From UBA11606 sp039815945 (GTDB lineage Bacteria; Actinomycetota; Acidimicrobiia; Acidimicrobiales; Aldehydirespiratoraceae), in the NCBI GenBank assembly GCA_039815945.1, contig JBCBYI010000061.1:1-18655 (forward strand): 18,655 bases of DNA. The letters are read 5' to 3'. The first letter of the stretch is position 1. Each line of letters begins with the position of its first letter. The position numbers were made by a program, and so were the translations under genes. This document shows, piece by piece, positions 1 to 6,545 of the stretch. Below the pieces are notes generated by a model, which was not told where the DNA came from, made no database searches, and worked only from the letters and a program-made list of their open reading frames with translations.

Positions 1-660
1 GGCGACGAGGGCACCGGCGTCGTGCCGTCGCCGGCGGCGGCCCGTGCGGTCGAGCAGTACCTGGTGGCCACGGTGGACCACGGCTTCAACGCCTCGACCT
101 TCACCGGTCGCGTCGCCGCCAGCACGGGCGCCGACATGGCCGGCTCCCTCGTCGCCGCGATCGGTGCGCTCACCGGGCCGCTCCACGGCGGAGCGCCGAG
201 CCGCTGCATCGAGATGATCGACGAGATCGAGACGCCCGAGCGGGCCGCCGACTGGGTGCGCAACGCACTCGACAGCGGCGACAAGATCATGGGCTTCGGT
301 CACGCGGTCTACCGGGCCGAGGATCCCCGTGGCATCGTGCTGCGCGCCGCGGCCGAGACGATGACCGCCGAAGACGAGACCGGATTGATCGAGCGAGCCA
401 TCGGCATCGAGCGGGAGATCCTCGCCGTTCTCGCGGCCTGGAAGCCCGGCCAGCGCATCGTCACCAACGTCGAATTCTGGGCGAGCGTCGTGCTCGAACT
501 CGCGGACCTGCCCCGGGCGATGTTCACACCGACGTTCTCGGTGAGCCGATCGATCGGCTGGTCGGCGCACGTGATCGAGCAGGTCGGCGTCGGCAAGATC
601 ATCCGCCCCAGCGCGACCTACACCGGCCCCGAGCCGGTGCCGGGAACCCTCGCCGTCTGA
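1..660 (+). CDS. Citrate synthase family protein, 3' part (5' end outside window)
   Basis: This is the C-terminal 219 codons of a citrate synthase, which condenses acetyl-CoA (or propionyl-CoA in 2-methylcitrate synthases) with oxaloacetate in the cytoplasm. The frame is open from base 1, so the true start lies upstream; a GTG at 22 is in frame but internal. Visible family blocks are HGFNASTF, GPLHGGAPS with the CoA/oxaloacetate-site histidine at 184-186, GFGHAVYR with the second histidine at 301-303, and a C-terminal GWSAHVIEQ block. At the third catalytic position, where many citrate synthases have Asp, this protein reads NVEFW (Glu codon 472-474). From memory, the actinobacterial CitA type also has Glu there, so I do not take it as a defect. 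Whether the substrate is acetyl- or propionyl-CoA cannot be decided here. Confidence 0.93.
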   Translation, partial: GDEGTGVVPSPAAARAVEQYLVATVDHGFNASTFTGRVAASTGADMAGSLVAAIGALTGPLHGGAPSRCIEMIDEIETPERAADWVRNALDSGDKIMGFGHAVYRAEDPRGIVLRAAAETMTAEDETGLIERAIGIEREILAVLAAWKPGQRIVTNVEFWASVVLELADLPRAMFTPTFSVSRSIGWSAHVIEQVGVGKIIRPSATYTGPEPVPGTLAV

Positions 661-668
661 CGGGTGAT

Positions 669-697
669 CTGACCGGCGGCGGTCCCTCGTCTAGCAT
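669..697 (+). promoter_or_regulatory. Candidate sigma-70-type promoter for the P450 gene
   Basis: CTGACC at 669-674 and TAGCAT at 692-697 are separated by 17 bases, close to TTGACA-17-TATAAT and matching the actinobacterial TANNNT -10 pattern. The predicted start is near 704, leaving a leader of about 30 bases with a GGGGGA ribosome-binding site at 722-727, six bases before the ATG at 733. Confidence 0.45.
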
Positions 698-698
698 T

Positions 699-712
699 GC
701 TTCCCAGGAAGC
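699..712. promoter_or_regulatory. Inverted repeat over the predicted P450 transcription start
   Basis: GCTTCC at 699-704 and GGAAGC at 707-712 form a perfect 6-bp inverted repeat around CA. It begins two bases after the -10 box and covers the predicted transcription start, a position where a bound repressor would block initiation. No regulator gene is adjacent, and the repeat is short enough to occur by chance. Confidence 0.3.
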
Positions 713-732
713 CATCGTTGCGGGGGACTGCC

Positions 733-2049
733 ATGACCATCGACGTCGACCTGTGGGATCACGACGCATTCCAGCGTCAGGAGCACCACGACATGCTGGC
801 CGAGCTGCGCGACACCGACCCGGGCGTGCACTGGGTCGACGAAGGCGACACCGGCCCCGGCTACTGGGCCATCACCCGTCAGGCCCACCTCAAAGAGGTC
901 AACCGTCAAGCCGACATCTTCTCGTCGAACGCCCGCGGCACCCAGATGACCGAGCCCGACTTCGACAATCCGATGACCCAGGCCATGAACCAGGGCCTGA
1001 TGATCGAACTCGACGCGCCGAAGCACACCCGCTTCCGGCGCATCGTGTCGCGCGGCTTCACCCCCCGCATGATCAACCTCCTCGAGGACTACCTCCAGAA
1101 CCGCACCGACGCGATCATCGACAAGGTGTGTGAGCAGGGGCACGCCGAGTTCGTCGAGGATCTCTCCTCGGAACTGCCGCTCCAGGCGATCGCCGAGATG
1201 GTCGGCATTCCGATCGAGGACCGCAGCAAGATCTTCGACTGGACCAACCGCATGATCGGCGGCAACGATCCGGACTTCGCCGTCGATGCCGACGACGCCA
1301 CCGGCGCCGCAGCTGAGCTGTTCGCCTACAGCCGCGGTCTGCAGATGGAACGGCGCGACCAGCCAGGTGACGACATCATCACCACCCTGCTCTCGGCCGA
1401 CGTCGACGGCGCCGCCCTCACCGAGGACGAGTTCGACATGTTCTTCCTGCTGCTCTCGGTGGCGGGCAACGAGACGACTCGCAACTCCATCACCCGCGGG
1501 ATGATGGGCTTCTTCGACTTCCCCGACCAGTGGGAGACGTACCGCCGCGACCCGGCCCGGTACGAAGACACCATGGTCGACGAGGTCGTGCGATGGGCTA
1601 CGCCGGTGCTGCACTTCCGCCGCCAGTGCATGCAGGACTACGAACTCAACGGCGTGCAGATGAAGGCGGGGGACAAGGTCGTGCTGTGGCACATGGCGGC
1701 CAACCGCGACCCCCGGGCGTTCGACGATCCCTGGACCTTCGACATCGAACGCACGCCGAACGACCATGTCGGCTTCGGTGGTGGCGGGCCGCACTTCTGC
1801 CTGGGCGCGAACCTCGCCCGCATGGAGATCAAGCTGATGTTCCGCGAGATCGCCAAGCGCCTCCCCGACATCCGCCTCGACGGCGAGATCGCCTATCTCC
1901 GCTCCAACTTCATCGGTGGCGTGAAGAAGCTGCCGGTGGCGTTCACCCCGACCCCGTCGCTGAACACGGTGCCGATGGAGCGCCTCGGCTCCGCGGCCGG
2001 TGCGTCGGGCACCGACGGGTACGGCGGCGACGTCGAACGGATGGGCTGA
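733..2049 (+). CDS. Cytochrome P450 (CYP125/CYP124/CYP142-like)
   Basis: A soluble bacterial P450 of 438 residues, normal length for the class; it would use electrons from a ferredoxin and O2 to hydroxylate a substrate. The I-helix oxygen-activation motif reads A244-G-N-E-T-T, the K-helix ExxR is E284-V-V-R287, and the heme loop is FGGGGPHFCLG with the heme-ligating cysteine at C356. The AGNETTRN form, the EIVRWATPV-like block and the near-C-terminal NFIGGVKKLPV segment resemble actinobacterial CYP125/124/142 enzymes, which oxidise terminal carbons of sterol side chains or branched lipids. The substrate is therefore a guess. The ATG at 733 is chosen over a TTG 36 bases upstream because of the GGGGGA site at 722-727 and because the upstream codons overlap the inverted repeat. 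No ferredoxin or reductase gene is adjacent. Confidence 0.95.
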   Translation: MTIDVDLWDHDAFQRQEHHDMLAELRDTDPGVHWVDEGDTGPGYWAITRQAHLKEVNRQADIFSSNARGTQMTEPDFDNPMTQAMNQGLMIELDAPKHTRFRRIVSRGFTPRMINLLEDYLQNRTDAIIDKVCEQGHAEFVEDLSSELPLQAIAEMVGIPIEDRSKIFDWTNRMIGGNDPDFAVDADDATGAAAELFAYSRGLQMERRDQPGDDIITTLLSADVDGAALTEDEFDMFFLLLSVAGNETTRNSITRGMMGFFDFPDQWETYRRDPARYEDTMVDEVVRWATPVLHFRRQCMQDYELNGVQMKAGDKVVLWHMAANRDPRAFDDPWTFDIERTPNDHVGFGGGGPHFCLGANLARMEIKLMFREIAKRLPDIRLDGEIAYLRSNFIGGVKKLPVAFTPTPSLNTVPMERLGSAAGASGTDGYGGDVERMG

Positions 2050-2080
2050 ACGACCCAAGCAGGGAGCCACGACCGTCGCC

Positions 2081-2086
2081 TACCCT
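2081..2086 (+). promoter_or_regulatory. Candidate -10 box for a leaderless transcript of the sulfotransferase
   Basis: TACCCT fits the actinobacterial TANNNT -10 pattern and ends 8 bases before the ATG at 2095, so transcription could begin at or next to the start codon. There is no convincing Shine-Dalgarno sequence just before that ATG and no clear -35 box. Confidence 0.4.
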
Positions 2087-2094
2087 CGAAGATC

Positions 2095-3081
2095 ATGACC
2101 TCGCCCAAGGTGATCGGTATCGGCTTGCACAAGTCCGGCACGTCATCGCTGGCGGCCGCACTGTTCACGCTCGGCTACGAGGTGACCGGCCATGGCGCGA
2201 TGGGTCCCGGCTACGACTTCGGCCGCCTTCGCTCGCTCGATCCCGCCACGGCGCGCGCCGAGGTGTGGACACGGCTCCAGGCCGACCTCGAACAGGCCGA
2301 TGCGGCGCAGGACTCGCCGTGGTGGGAGTTCTACCGCGAGATCGACGAGGCGTTTCCGGGCAGCCGGTTCATCTTGACCGTCCGCGAACGCGAGAAGTGG
2401 CTCAGCAGCGTGCAGACCCACTTCGGGCGCCGCTCCAACGAGTGGGATCGCTGGATGTTCGATGACAAGAACAGTGTCGACGACCCGCAGGTGTTCCTCG
2501 ATCGCTACGACGCACACCACGCTGGTGTGGAAGCCCACTTCGCCGATCGCCCCGCCGATCTCCTCGTCATCGACATGGCCGAGGGCCTCTCGTGGGGGCC
2601 GCTCTGCGACTTCCTGGGACTGCCGACGCCCGCCTACACGTTCCCGAAGGCCAACGCCGCCGGCGATCGAGAAGCTGGCCTCGCTGGTCGAGTGATCCGG
2701 CGAGTGAAGCGCAAGCTCGATATCCGCCATGGGCGAAGCGACGTGCAGCGTACCCTCGGGCTCTACGACCGCTGCCACACCGTGACGGCACAGGCCCGCG
2801 ACACCGTCAGCGCGTCGAACGGTGATCTCGAGACGCTCCAGATCCGAGTCCTTCCGCTCGTCAAGTCGCTCAAGTCGACCATCGGTGTGCCGTACGCCGA
2901 GGACGCCGCCGGCGCCTACGGCGACGACCCGGTCAGCCAGTGGCAGCACCTGGAGTTCGAAGTTCGACACGCGATCGGGCAGGTCACGAGCTTCACCATC
3001 GATCTCACCGCTGGCGACGGCACGGTCGAGGTCATCGCGGACGAGATCCTCGACGAGCTCTCCGGGTTCGGGAACTCCTGA
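2095..3081 (+). CDS. Sulfotransferase family protein with C-terminal extension
   Basis: Likely a cytoplasmic PAPS-dependent sulfotransferase of 328 residues, moving sulfate from PAPS to an unknown acceptor. The N-terminal strand and P-loop-like 5'-phosphosulfate motif is IGIGLHKSGTSSL (residues 7-19). The 3'-phosphate-binding block is RFILTVREREKWLSS (91-105), and CDFLGLPTP (171-179) followed by FPKAN closes the usual domain. This layout resembles the Sulfotransfer_4 group. The recognisable domain ends near residue 190. The remaining 140 or so residues begin with a strongly basic stretch (RVIRRVKRKL, 199-208) and then appear helical, with no family I recognise. The ATG at 2095 fits a leaderless start. 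The gene lies 45 bases after the P450; joint action on one substrate is possible but unsupported. Confidence 0.82.
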   Translation: MTSPKVIGIGLHKSGTSSLAAALFTLGYEVTGHGAMGPGYDFGRLRSLDPATARAEVWTRLQADLEQADAAQDSPWWEFYREIDEAFPGSRFILTVREREKWLSSVQTHFGRRSNEWDRWMFDDKNSVDDPQVFLDRYDAHHAGVEAHFADRPADLLVIDMAEGLSWGPLCDFLGLPTPAYTFPKANAAGDREAGLAGRVIRRVKRKLDIRHGRSDVQRTLGLYDRCHTVTAQARDTVSASNGDLETLQIRVLPLVKSLKSTIGVPYAEDAAGAYGDDPVSQWQHLEFEVRHAIGQVTSFTIDLTAGDGTVEVIADEILDELSGFGNS

Positions 3082-3102
3082 ATCGGCCATCCGCGCCGGC
3101 AG

Positions 3103-3108
3103 TAGCCT
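3103..3108 (+). promoter_or_regulatory. Candidate -10 box for a leaderless transcript of the YczE-like gene
   Basis: TAGCCT matches TANNNT and ends 6 bases before the ATG at 3115, placing the predicted transcription start on or beside the start codon. A CTGAAT at 3078-3083 could be a poor -35 box, but its 19-base spacing is long. Confidence 0.42.
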
Positions 3109-3114
3109 GCGCCG

Positions 3115-3726
3115 ATGTTCGTCGACCATCCGCGCCCGACGCTGCGCACCACGGTCCAGATCGTCGTCGGGCTCTGGCTCTTCGGCGTGGGCCTCGCCTT
3201 CGTGGTGCGGGGCGCGAACGGCCAGGGGGCGTGGACCGTCTTCCACGACGGGCTCTCCCAGCACACGCCGCTGTCGATCGGCGGCGCCACCGTGCTCACC
3301 GGGCTCGTCATCCTCGTCCTCGTGCTCGTCATGCGCGAACGCATCGGGCTGGGCACCCTGCTCAACATCGCGATCATCGGTCCCGCCACCGACACGACGC
3401 TCTGGCTGCTCGACGAACCCGGCAGCAGCGTGTTGCGGGTGCTGCTCACGCTCTCGTCGCCGTTCGTGATCGCCTTCGGCAGCAGCCTCTACCTCGGCGT
3501 GCACTGGGGCCCTGGGCCACGCGACGGACTCATGACCGGCCTCAACCGGCGCGGCGTGTCGATCCGCACCGCCCGCTTCCTGATCGAGCTCACGGCGTTC
3601 ACCGTCGGCTGGATCCTCGGCGGCGCGATCGGGTGGGGCAGCGTGTGGGCGGTCGTGGCGATCGGCCCGGCCGTGCAGTGGATGCTGCCCTGGTTCGACC
3701 GGGCCCCGGCCGACTCAGGTGGATGA
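3115..3726 (+). CDS. YczE/YitT-type integral membrane protein
   Basis: A 203-residue polytopic membrane protein. Hydrophobic segments lie near residues 14-32, 55-75, 80-100, 105-125, 150-170 and 172-192. The blocks GLWLFGVGLAFVVRG, WTVFHDGLSQHTPLSIGGATVLTG, RIGLGTLLNIAIIGPATD and GPGPRDGLMTGL are the repeated small-residue and Asp/Gly patterns of the YczE-like family (the YczE/YyaS/YitT group). Their transport or regulatory function is not established, so no substrate is assigned. Length is normal for the family. The last 12 bases overlap the 3' end of the convergent minus-strand gene ending at 3715. Confidence 0.8.
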   Translation: MFVDHPRPTLRTTVQIVVGLWLFGVGLAFVVRGANGQGAWTVFHDGLSQHTPLSIGGATVLTGLVILVLVLVMRERIGLGTLLNIAIIGPATDTTLWLLDEPGSSVLRVLLTLSSPFVIAFGSSLYLGVHWGPGPRDGLMTGLNRRGVSIRTARFLIELTAFTVGWILGGAIGWGSVWAVVAIGPAVQWMLPWFDRAPADSGG

Positions 3727-4311
3727 GATCCGGAAGAGTTCGCCGACGAGATCGTTGTAGCGGCCCGACGCCACGCTGAGGGCGTAGAGCCCACCGACGG
3801 CCGCCCCGGCGCGCCCCAGGTTGCGGTGGGTGAGCGCGTCCTTGATCGCCGGCCAGGCGTGGGGGAGCGCAGCGAGCAAGATGACCGGAAGCAACGCCCC
3901 GGTCGTGTACACGATCATGAGTGGCGCAGTGGTGAACGGCGACGAGTCGGCATCGTTCACGATCTTCGCCAGCTGCTCGCCGACGCAGGGCTGCCACAGC
4001 CAGCCGGCGACGCCACCGCCGACCACGCCGACGCCGAGGGCGCCGAACCAGGGCAGGCGCTCCGAGCGCCACGCAAGGGCGAATGCCCCGGCGATGGCCA
4101 CGGCGATCGGCACCACCATCAAGCCGTCGTTGGCGAGGTTCCAGTGGCCGGCGGCCCGCGCCCACATGACGAGTGCGGTGGCCACCACCGAGCCGGCCAC
4201 GACGAGCGCGGCACGACCGCGGGCGGCGCAGGCGAGTGCGAGGGTGGGCAACCCGATCACAAGCGTGCACGCCATCGTGATGGCGCTCACACCCTCGAGG
4301 AAGGTCGCCAT
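3715..4311 (-). CDS. Small CcdA-like membrane thiol-disulfide transporter
   Basis: A 198-residue membrane protein with about six hydrophobic segments. The second half carries the clearest family signal: W106-Q-P-C109-V-G followed by APLMIVYTTGALLPVILLAALP, which matches the second repeat of CcdA (PCVG, then a Tyr/Gly-rich helix). The first half has C15 in ITMACTLVIGLP, where CcdA normally has a PC motif, so both exchanging cysteines seem present although the Pro-Cys is lost from repeat one. Known role of the family: carrying reducing equivalents across the membrane to extracytoplasmic thioredoxins. It starts two bases after the stop of the upstream thioredoxin gene, so the two are almost certainly co-transcribed and functionally paired. 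The ATG at 4311 is chosen for that spacing. At 198 residues it is shorter than most CcdA proteins. Alternative: an unrelated membrane protein with a chance PCVG. Confidence 0.72.
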   Translation of the reverse strand: MATFLEGVSAITMACTLVIGLPTLALACAARGRAALVVAGSVVATALVMWARAAGHWNLANDGLMVVPIAVAIAGAFALAWRSERLPWFGALGVGVVGGGVAGWLWQPCVGEQLAKIVNDADSSPFTTAPLMIVYTTGALLPVILLAALPHAWPAIKDALTHRNLGRAGAAVGGLYALSVASGRYNDLVGELFRISST

Positions 4312-4313
4312 GG

Positions 4314-4937
4314 TCAGGCGTCGCCGTCGAGCAGGCGCTGGATGTTCTCGCCGAGTTCGCGGTAGCCGGCGAGGCCGTCGCCACGTTCGTTCTGGCGGAT
4401 CTGACCCTCGGAGTCGATCAGGTAGGCGCGGGGCCAGTACCCCCAGCGGCCCTCCTGCCACTCGTGGAAGTTCTCCTTTCCGGTGTCGAGGGCGATCGGC
4501 CACACGACGCCGAGTTCGTCCGCGGCTTCGATGATGTTCGGGATCTCGGCCTCGAACGCGAACTCGGGCGCGTGGACGCCGATGAACTCGACGCCCTGGT
4601 CGCGGTACTCCTCGTACAGCTCGCCCATCGCGTCGAGCGTGTTCTTGCAGTTGCGGCACGCGAAGGTCCAGAACTGGACGACCACGACCTCGTTGTCGGC
4701 GAGGATCTGCTCGAAGGTGGTGTCCTCGGTGTTGAGCCAGCCGTCGAGGTCGGTCAGGTTGCCCGCCTGGCCGAGCACGGGGAGCGGTGCGCGGGGCTCG
4801 TCCGCCGCCGTGTCGTTCGTCGGTTCGGTGGCGAGCACCGACTCGGTGGTGTCGTCGTCACCCCCGAGCGCAGTGACGAGGACGGCGGCGAGGCCGGCGA
4901 CGAGGATGGCGATGGCGAAGAGTCGACCGAGCGGCAT
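4314..4937 (-). CDS. Membrane-anchored TlpA/DipZ-like thioredoxin
   Basis: A 207-residue extracytoplasmic thiol-disulfide oxidoreductase. Residues 5-25 form an uncleaved signal anchor or signal peptide, followed by an acidic, low-complexity linker (26-50) and a thioredoxin fold. The redox motif is F92-A-C94-R-N-C97 after VVVVQFW. Downstream blocks G120-V-H-A-P-E-F-A-F, WPIALD (146-151) and GYWPRAYLID (166-175, with the cis-Pro region) resemble the C-terminal thioredoxin domain of DipZ-type proteins, in which CcdA and thioredoxin domains are fused. Here the same two modules are separate genes: the CcdA-like gene follows after a two-base gap. Likely role: reducing disulfides in exported proteins or in cytochrome c maturation. 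No cytochrome biogenesis gene is in the window to specify the client. Confidence 0.88.
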   Translation of the reverse strand: MPLGRLFAIAILVAGLAAVLVTALGGDDDTTESVLATEPTNDTAADEPRAPLPVLGQAGNLTDLDGWLNTEDTTFEQILADNEVVVVQFWTFACRNCKNTLDAMGELYEEYRDQGVEFIGVHAPEFAFEAEIPNIIEAADELGVVWPIALDTGKENFHEWQEGRWGYWPRAYLIDSEGQIRQNERGDGLAGYRELGENIQRLLDGDA

Positions 4938-4946
4938 GTGATCACA
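4937..4946. promoter_or_regulatory. 10-bp perfect palindrome at the start of the thioredoxin gene
   Basis: TGTGATCACA is a perfect palindrome whose first base is the A of the minus-strand ATG. The half-sites look like the core of Crp/Fnr-type sites (TGTGA/TCACA) but without the usual 6-base spacer, so assigning it to that family would be wrong. A repressor or dimeric regulator site in the 102-base divergent region is possible. Confidence 0.25.
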
Positions 4947-5004
4947 ACGATGGCAGATCCCATGAGGTTCCCGAGCACAGGGTTCGCTCGGCGACGATCG
5001 ACGG

Positions 5005-5033
5005 TTGGCAGCGTGCGTGCGTCATGGCAACGT
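5005..5033 (+). promoter_or_regulatory. Weak candidate promoter for the aldehyde dehydrogenase
   Basis: TTGGCA at 5005-5010 is a good -35 box. The hexamer 17 bases later, CAACGT (5028-5033), keeps only the A at position 2 and T at position 6 of a -10 box. It ends 6 bases before the ATG at 5040, which would again give a leaderless mRNA. The rest of the 102-base divergent gap shows nothing else clear. Confidence 0.25.
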
Positions 5034-5039
5034 GACCCG

Positions 5040-6443
5040 ATGCAGACCCAGATGTTGATCGGTGGCATGTGGTCCGACGGGACCGAGCAGATCGCCGTGC
5101 ACAATCCCGCGACCGGCGAGGAGATCGCCGTCGTCGCCGGTGGTGGTCCGGCCGAGGCGACCGCAGCGGTCGACGCCGCCGATCGGGCCCAGCGGTCGTG
5201 GGCCGCGACCGCCCCGCGGGTGCGGGCCGAGATCCTGCGGTCGTGTTGGGAGACGCTGATCGCCCACACCGACGAACTCGCCACCCTGATCACCCTCGAG
5301 CACGGCAAGCCGCTGGCCGACGCCAAGGGTGAGATCGCCTACGCAGCCGAGTTCTTCCGCTGGAACAGCGAAGAGGCCGTCCGCATCGACGGCATCATCA
5401 AGACCGCTCCTGGTGAGGCCAACAAGATCATCGTGCACCACCCGCCGGTCGGTGTCGTCGTCATGGTCACGCCGTGGAACTTCCCGGCCGCGATGATCAC
5501 CCGCAAGGTCGCCCCGGCGCTCGCCGCCGGCAACGCGTGCGTCGTCAAGCCGCCGGCCGAAACCCCGCTCACCGCGCTGCGGGTCGCCGAACTGCTCGAG
5601 GAAGCTGGCGTGCCGGCCGGTCTCGTCAACGTCGTGCCCTCCAGCACGCCGGGCGAGTGGTTCGACGCCGCCACCGAGCATCGAGCCACCCGGATGGTGT
5701 CGTTCACCGGCTCGACCGCCGTGGGCAAGATCCTGCTCAAGCGCTGCGCCGATCGGGTGCTGAAGGTCGGCATGGAGCTCGGCGGCAATGCGCCGCTCGT
5801 CGTGTTCGACGACGCGGATCTCGACCTGGCCGTCGAGGGGGCCATGATCGCCAAGATGCGGCACTCGGCCGAGGTGTGCACCGCCGCCAACCGCATGTTC
5901 GTCCACGCCGATGTCGCCGACGAGTTCACCGATCGCCTCGCCCAGGCGATGGGCGCCGTGACGGTCGGCAACGGCATGGACGACGGGGTCACCTGCGGGC
6001 CGATGATCAACGCTGAGGCGATCGAGTCGATCGACGGGCTGGTGAAGAGCGCCGTCGCCGATGGCGCCTCGACGGCCGTCGGCGGTGCACCCGTCGACGG
6101 CCCCGGCTTCTTCTACGCCCCGACCGTGCTCGGCGACGTCACGATGGGTTCGCCCATCACCCGGGAGGAGATCTTCGGTCCGGTCGCACCCGTCATCCCC
6201 TTCACCGACACCGACCAGATGATCGACTGGGCCAACGACACCGAGATGGGGCTCGCGGCGTACGTGTTCTCCCGCGATGTCGGGCGAGCGCTGGGTGTGG
6301 GCGAGCGGATCCACGCCGGCATGGTCGGCATCAACCGGGGTGCGATGTCGGATCCGGCCGCACCGTTCGGGGGCATGAAGCAGTCGGGTCTCGGCCGAGA
6401 AGGCGCCCACGAGGGCATCTTCGAGTTCTGCGAGACGCAGTAA
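5040..6443 (+). CDS. Aldehyde dehydrogenase, succinate-semialdehyde dehydrogenase-like
   Basis: A 467-residue cytoplasmic NAD(P)-dependent aldehyde dehydrogenase. Motifs in order: VTPWNFP with the oxyanion Asn N147, NACVVKPPAETP with cofactor-binding K170, FTGSTAVGK (222-230), the general base E246 in MELGGN, the catalytic C280 in AEVCTAANR, EEIFGPV and the C-terminal PFGGMKQSGLGREG. This set is most like GabD-type succinate-semialdehyde dehydrogenases, which act after GABA transamination, but related ALDHs with other substrates share it. The ATG at 5040 is chosen because the conserved N-terminal MLIGGMW follows at once; the open frame upstream only mirrors the opposite-strand thioredoxin. 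A class III aminotransferase lies about 4.3 kb downstream but in a separate unit. A GC-rich hairpin follows the stop. Confidence 0.9.
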   Translation: MQTQMLIGGMWSDGTEQIAVHNPATGEEIAVVAGGGPAEATAAVDAADRAQRSWAATAPRVRAEILRSCWETLIAHTDELATLITLEHGKPLADAKGEIAYAAEFFRWNSEEAVRIDGIIKTAPGEANKIIVHHPPVGVVVMVTPWNFPAAMITRKVAPALAAGNACVVKPPAETPLTALRVAELLEEAGVPAGLVNVVPSSTPGEWFDAATEHRATRMVSFTGSTAVGKILLKRCADRVLKVGMELGGNAPLVVFDDADLDLAVEGAMIAKMRHSAEVCTAANRMFVHADVADEFTDRLAQAMGAVTVGNGMDDGVTCGPMINAEAIESIDGLVKSAVADGASTAVGGAPVDGPGFFYAPTVLGDVTMGSPITREEIFGPVAPVIPFTDTDQMIDWANDTEMGLAAYVFSRDVGRALGVGERIHAGMVGINRGAMSDPAAPFGGMKQSGLGREGAHEGIFEFCETQ

Positions 6444-6465
6444 CTCGCCGCTGATTGGTAGGGCT

Positions 6466-6484
6466 CCCCGGGACGGTCCCGGGG
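6466..6484 (+). terminator. GC-rich hairpin after the aldehyde dehydrogenase
   Basis: CCCCGGGA at 6466-6473 pairs perfectly with TCCCGGGG at 6477-6484 around a CGG loop. It starts 23 bases after the stop codon. No T-run follows, so this would be an atypical terminator of the kind often suggested for high-GC actinobacteria. The rest of the 102-base gap up to 6546 shows nothing clear. Confidence 0.5.
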
Positions 6485-6545
6485 TGCCTGGGTCGAATGG
6501 ACCAACCCGGTCAGCCGGCGACCCTGGCGCACCGATGACCTCTGG

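Noticed and set aside
472..474. Loss of the catalytic Asp in citrate synthase (Glu in NVEFW)
   Set aside because: From memory, actinobacterial CitA-type citrate synthases also have Glu here, so it is probably a family trait, not a defect.
691..2070. Long minus-strand open frame opposite the P450
   Set aside because: It mirrors the GC-rich third codon positions of the plus-strand gene. Its translation is low-complexity (H/V/R/D/E/G-rich) with no family motif, while the plus frame has all P450 motifs.
2143..3504. Long minus-strand open frame opposite the sulfotransferase and YczE-like genes
   Set aside because: It spans two well-supported genes and their intergenic gap and has a compositionally biased, motif-free translation.
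4937..4946. Crp/Fnr-type operator reading of TGTGATCACA
   Set aside because: The half-sites resemble the Crp core, but the standard 6-base spacer is absent. Kept only as an unassigned palindrome.
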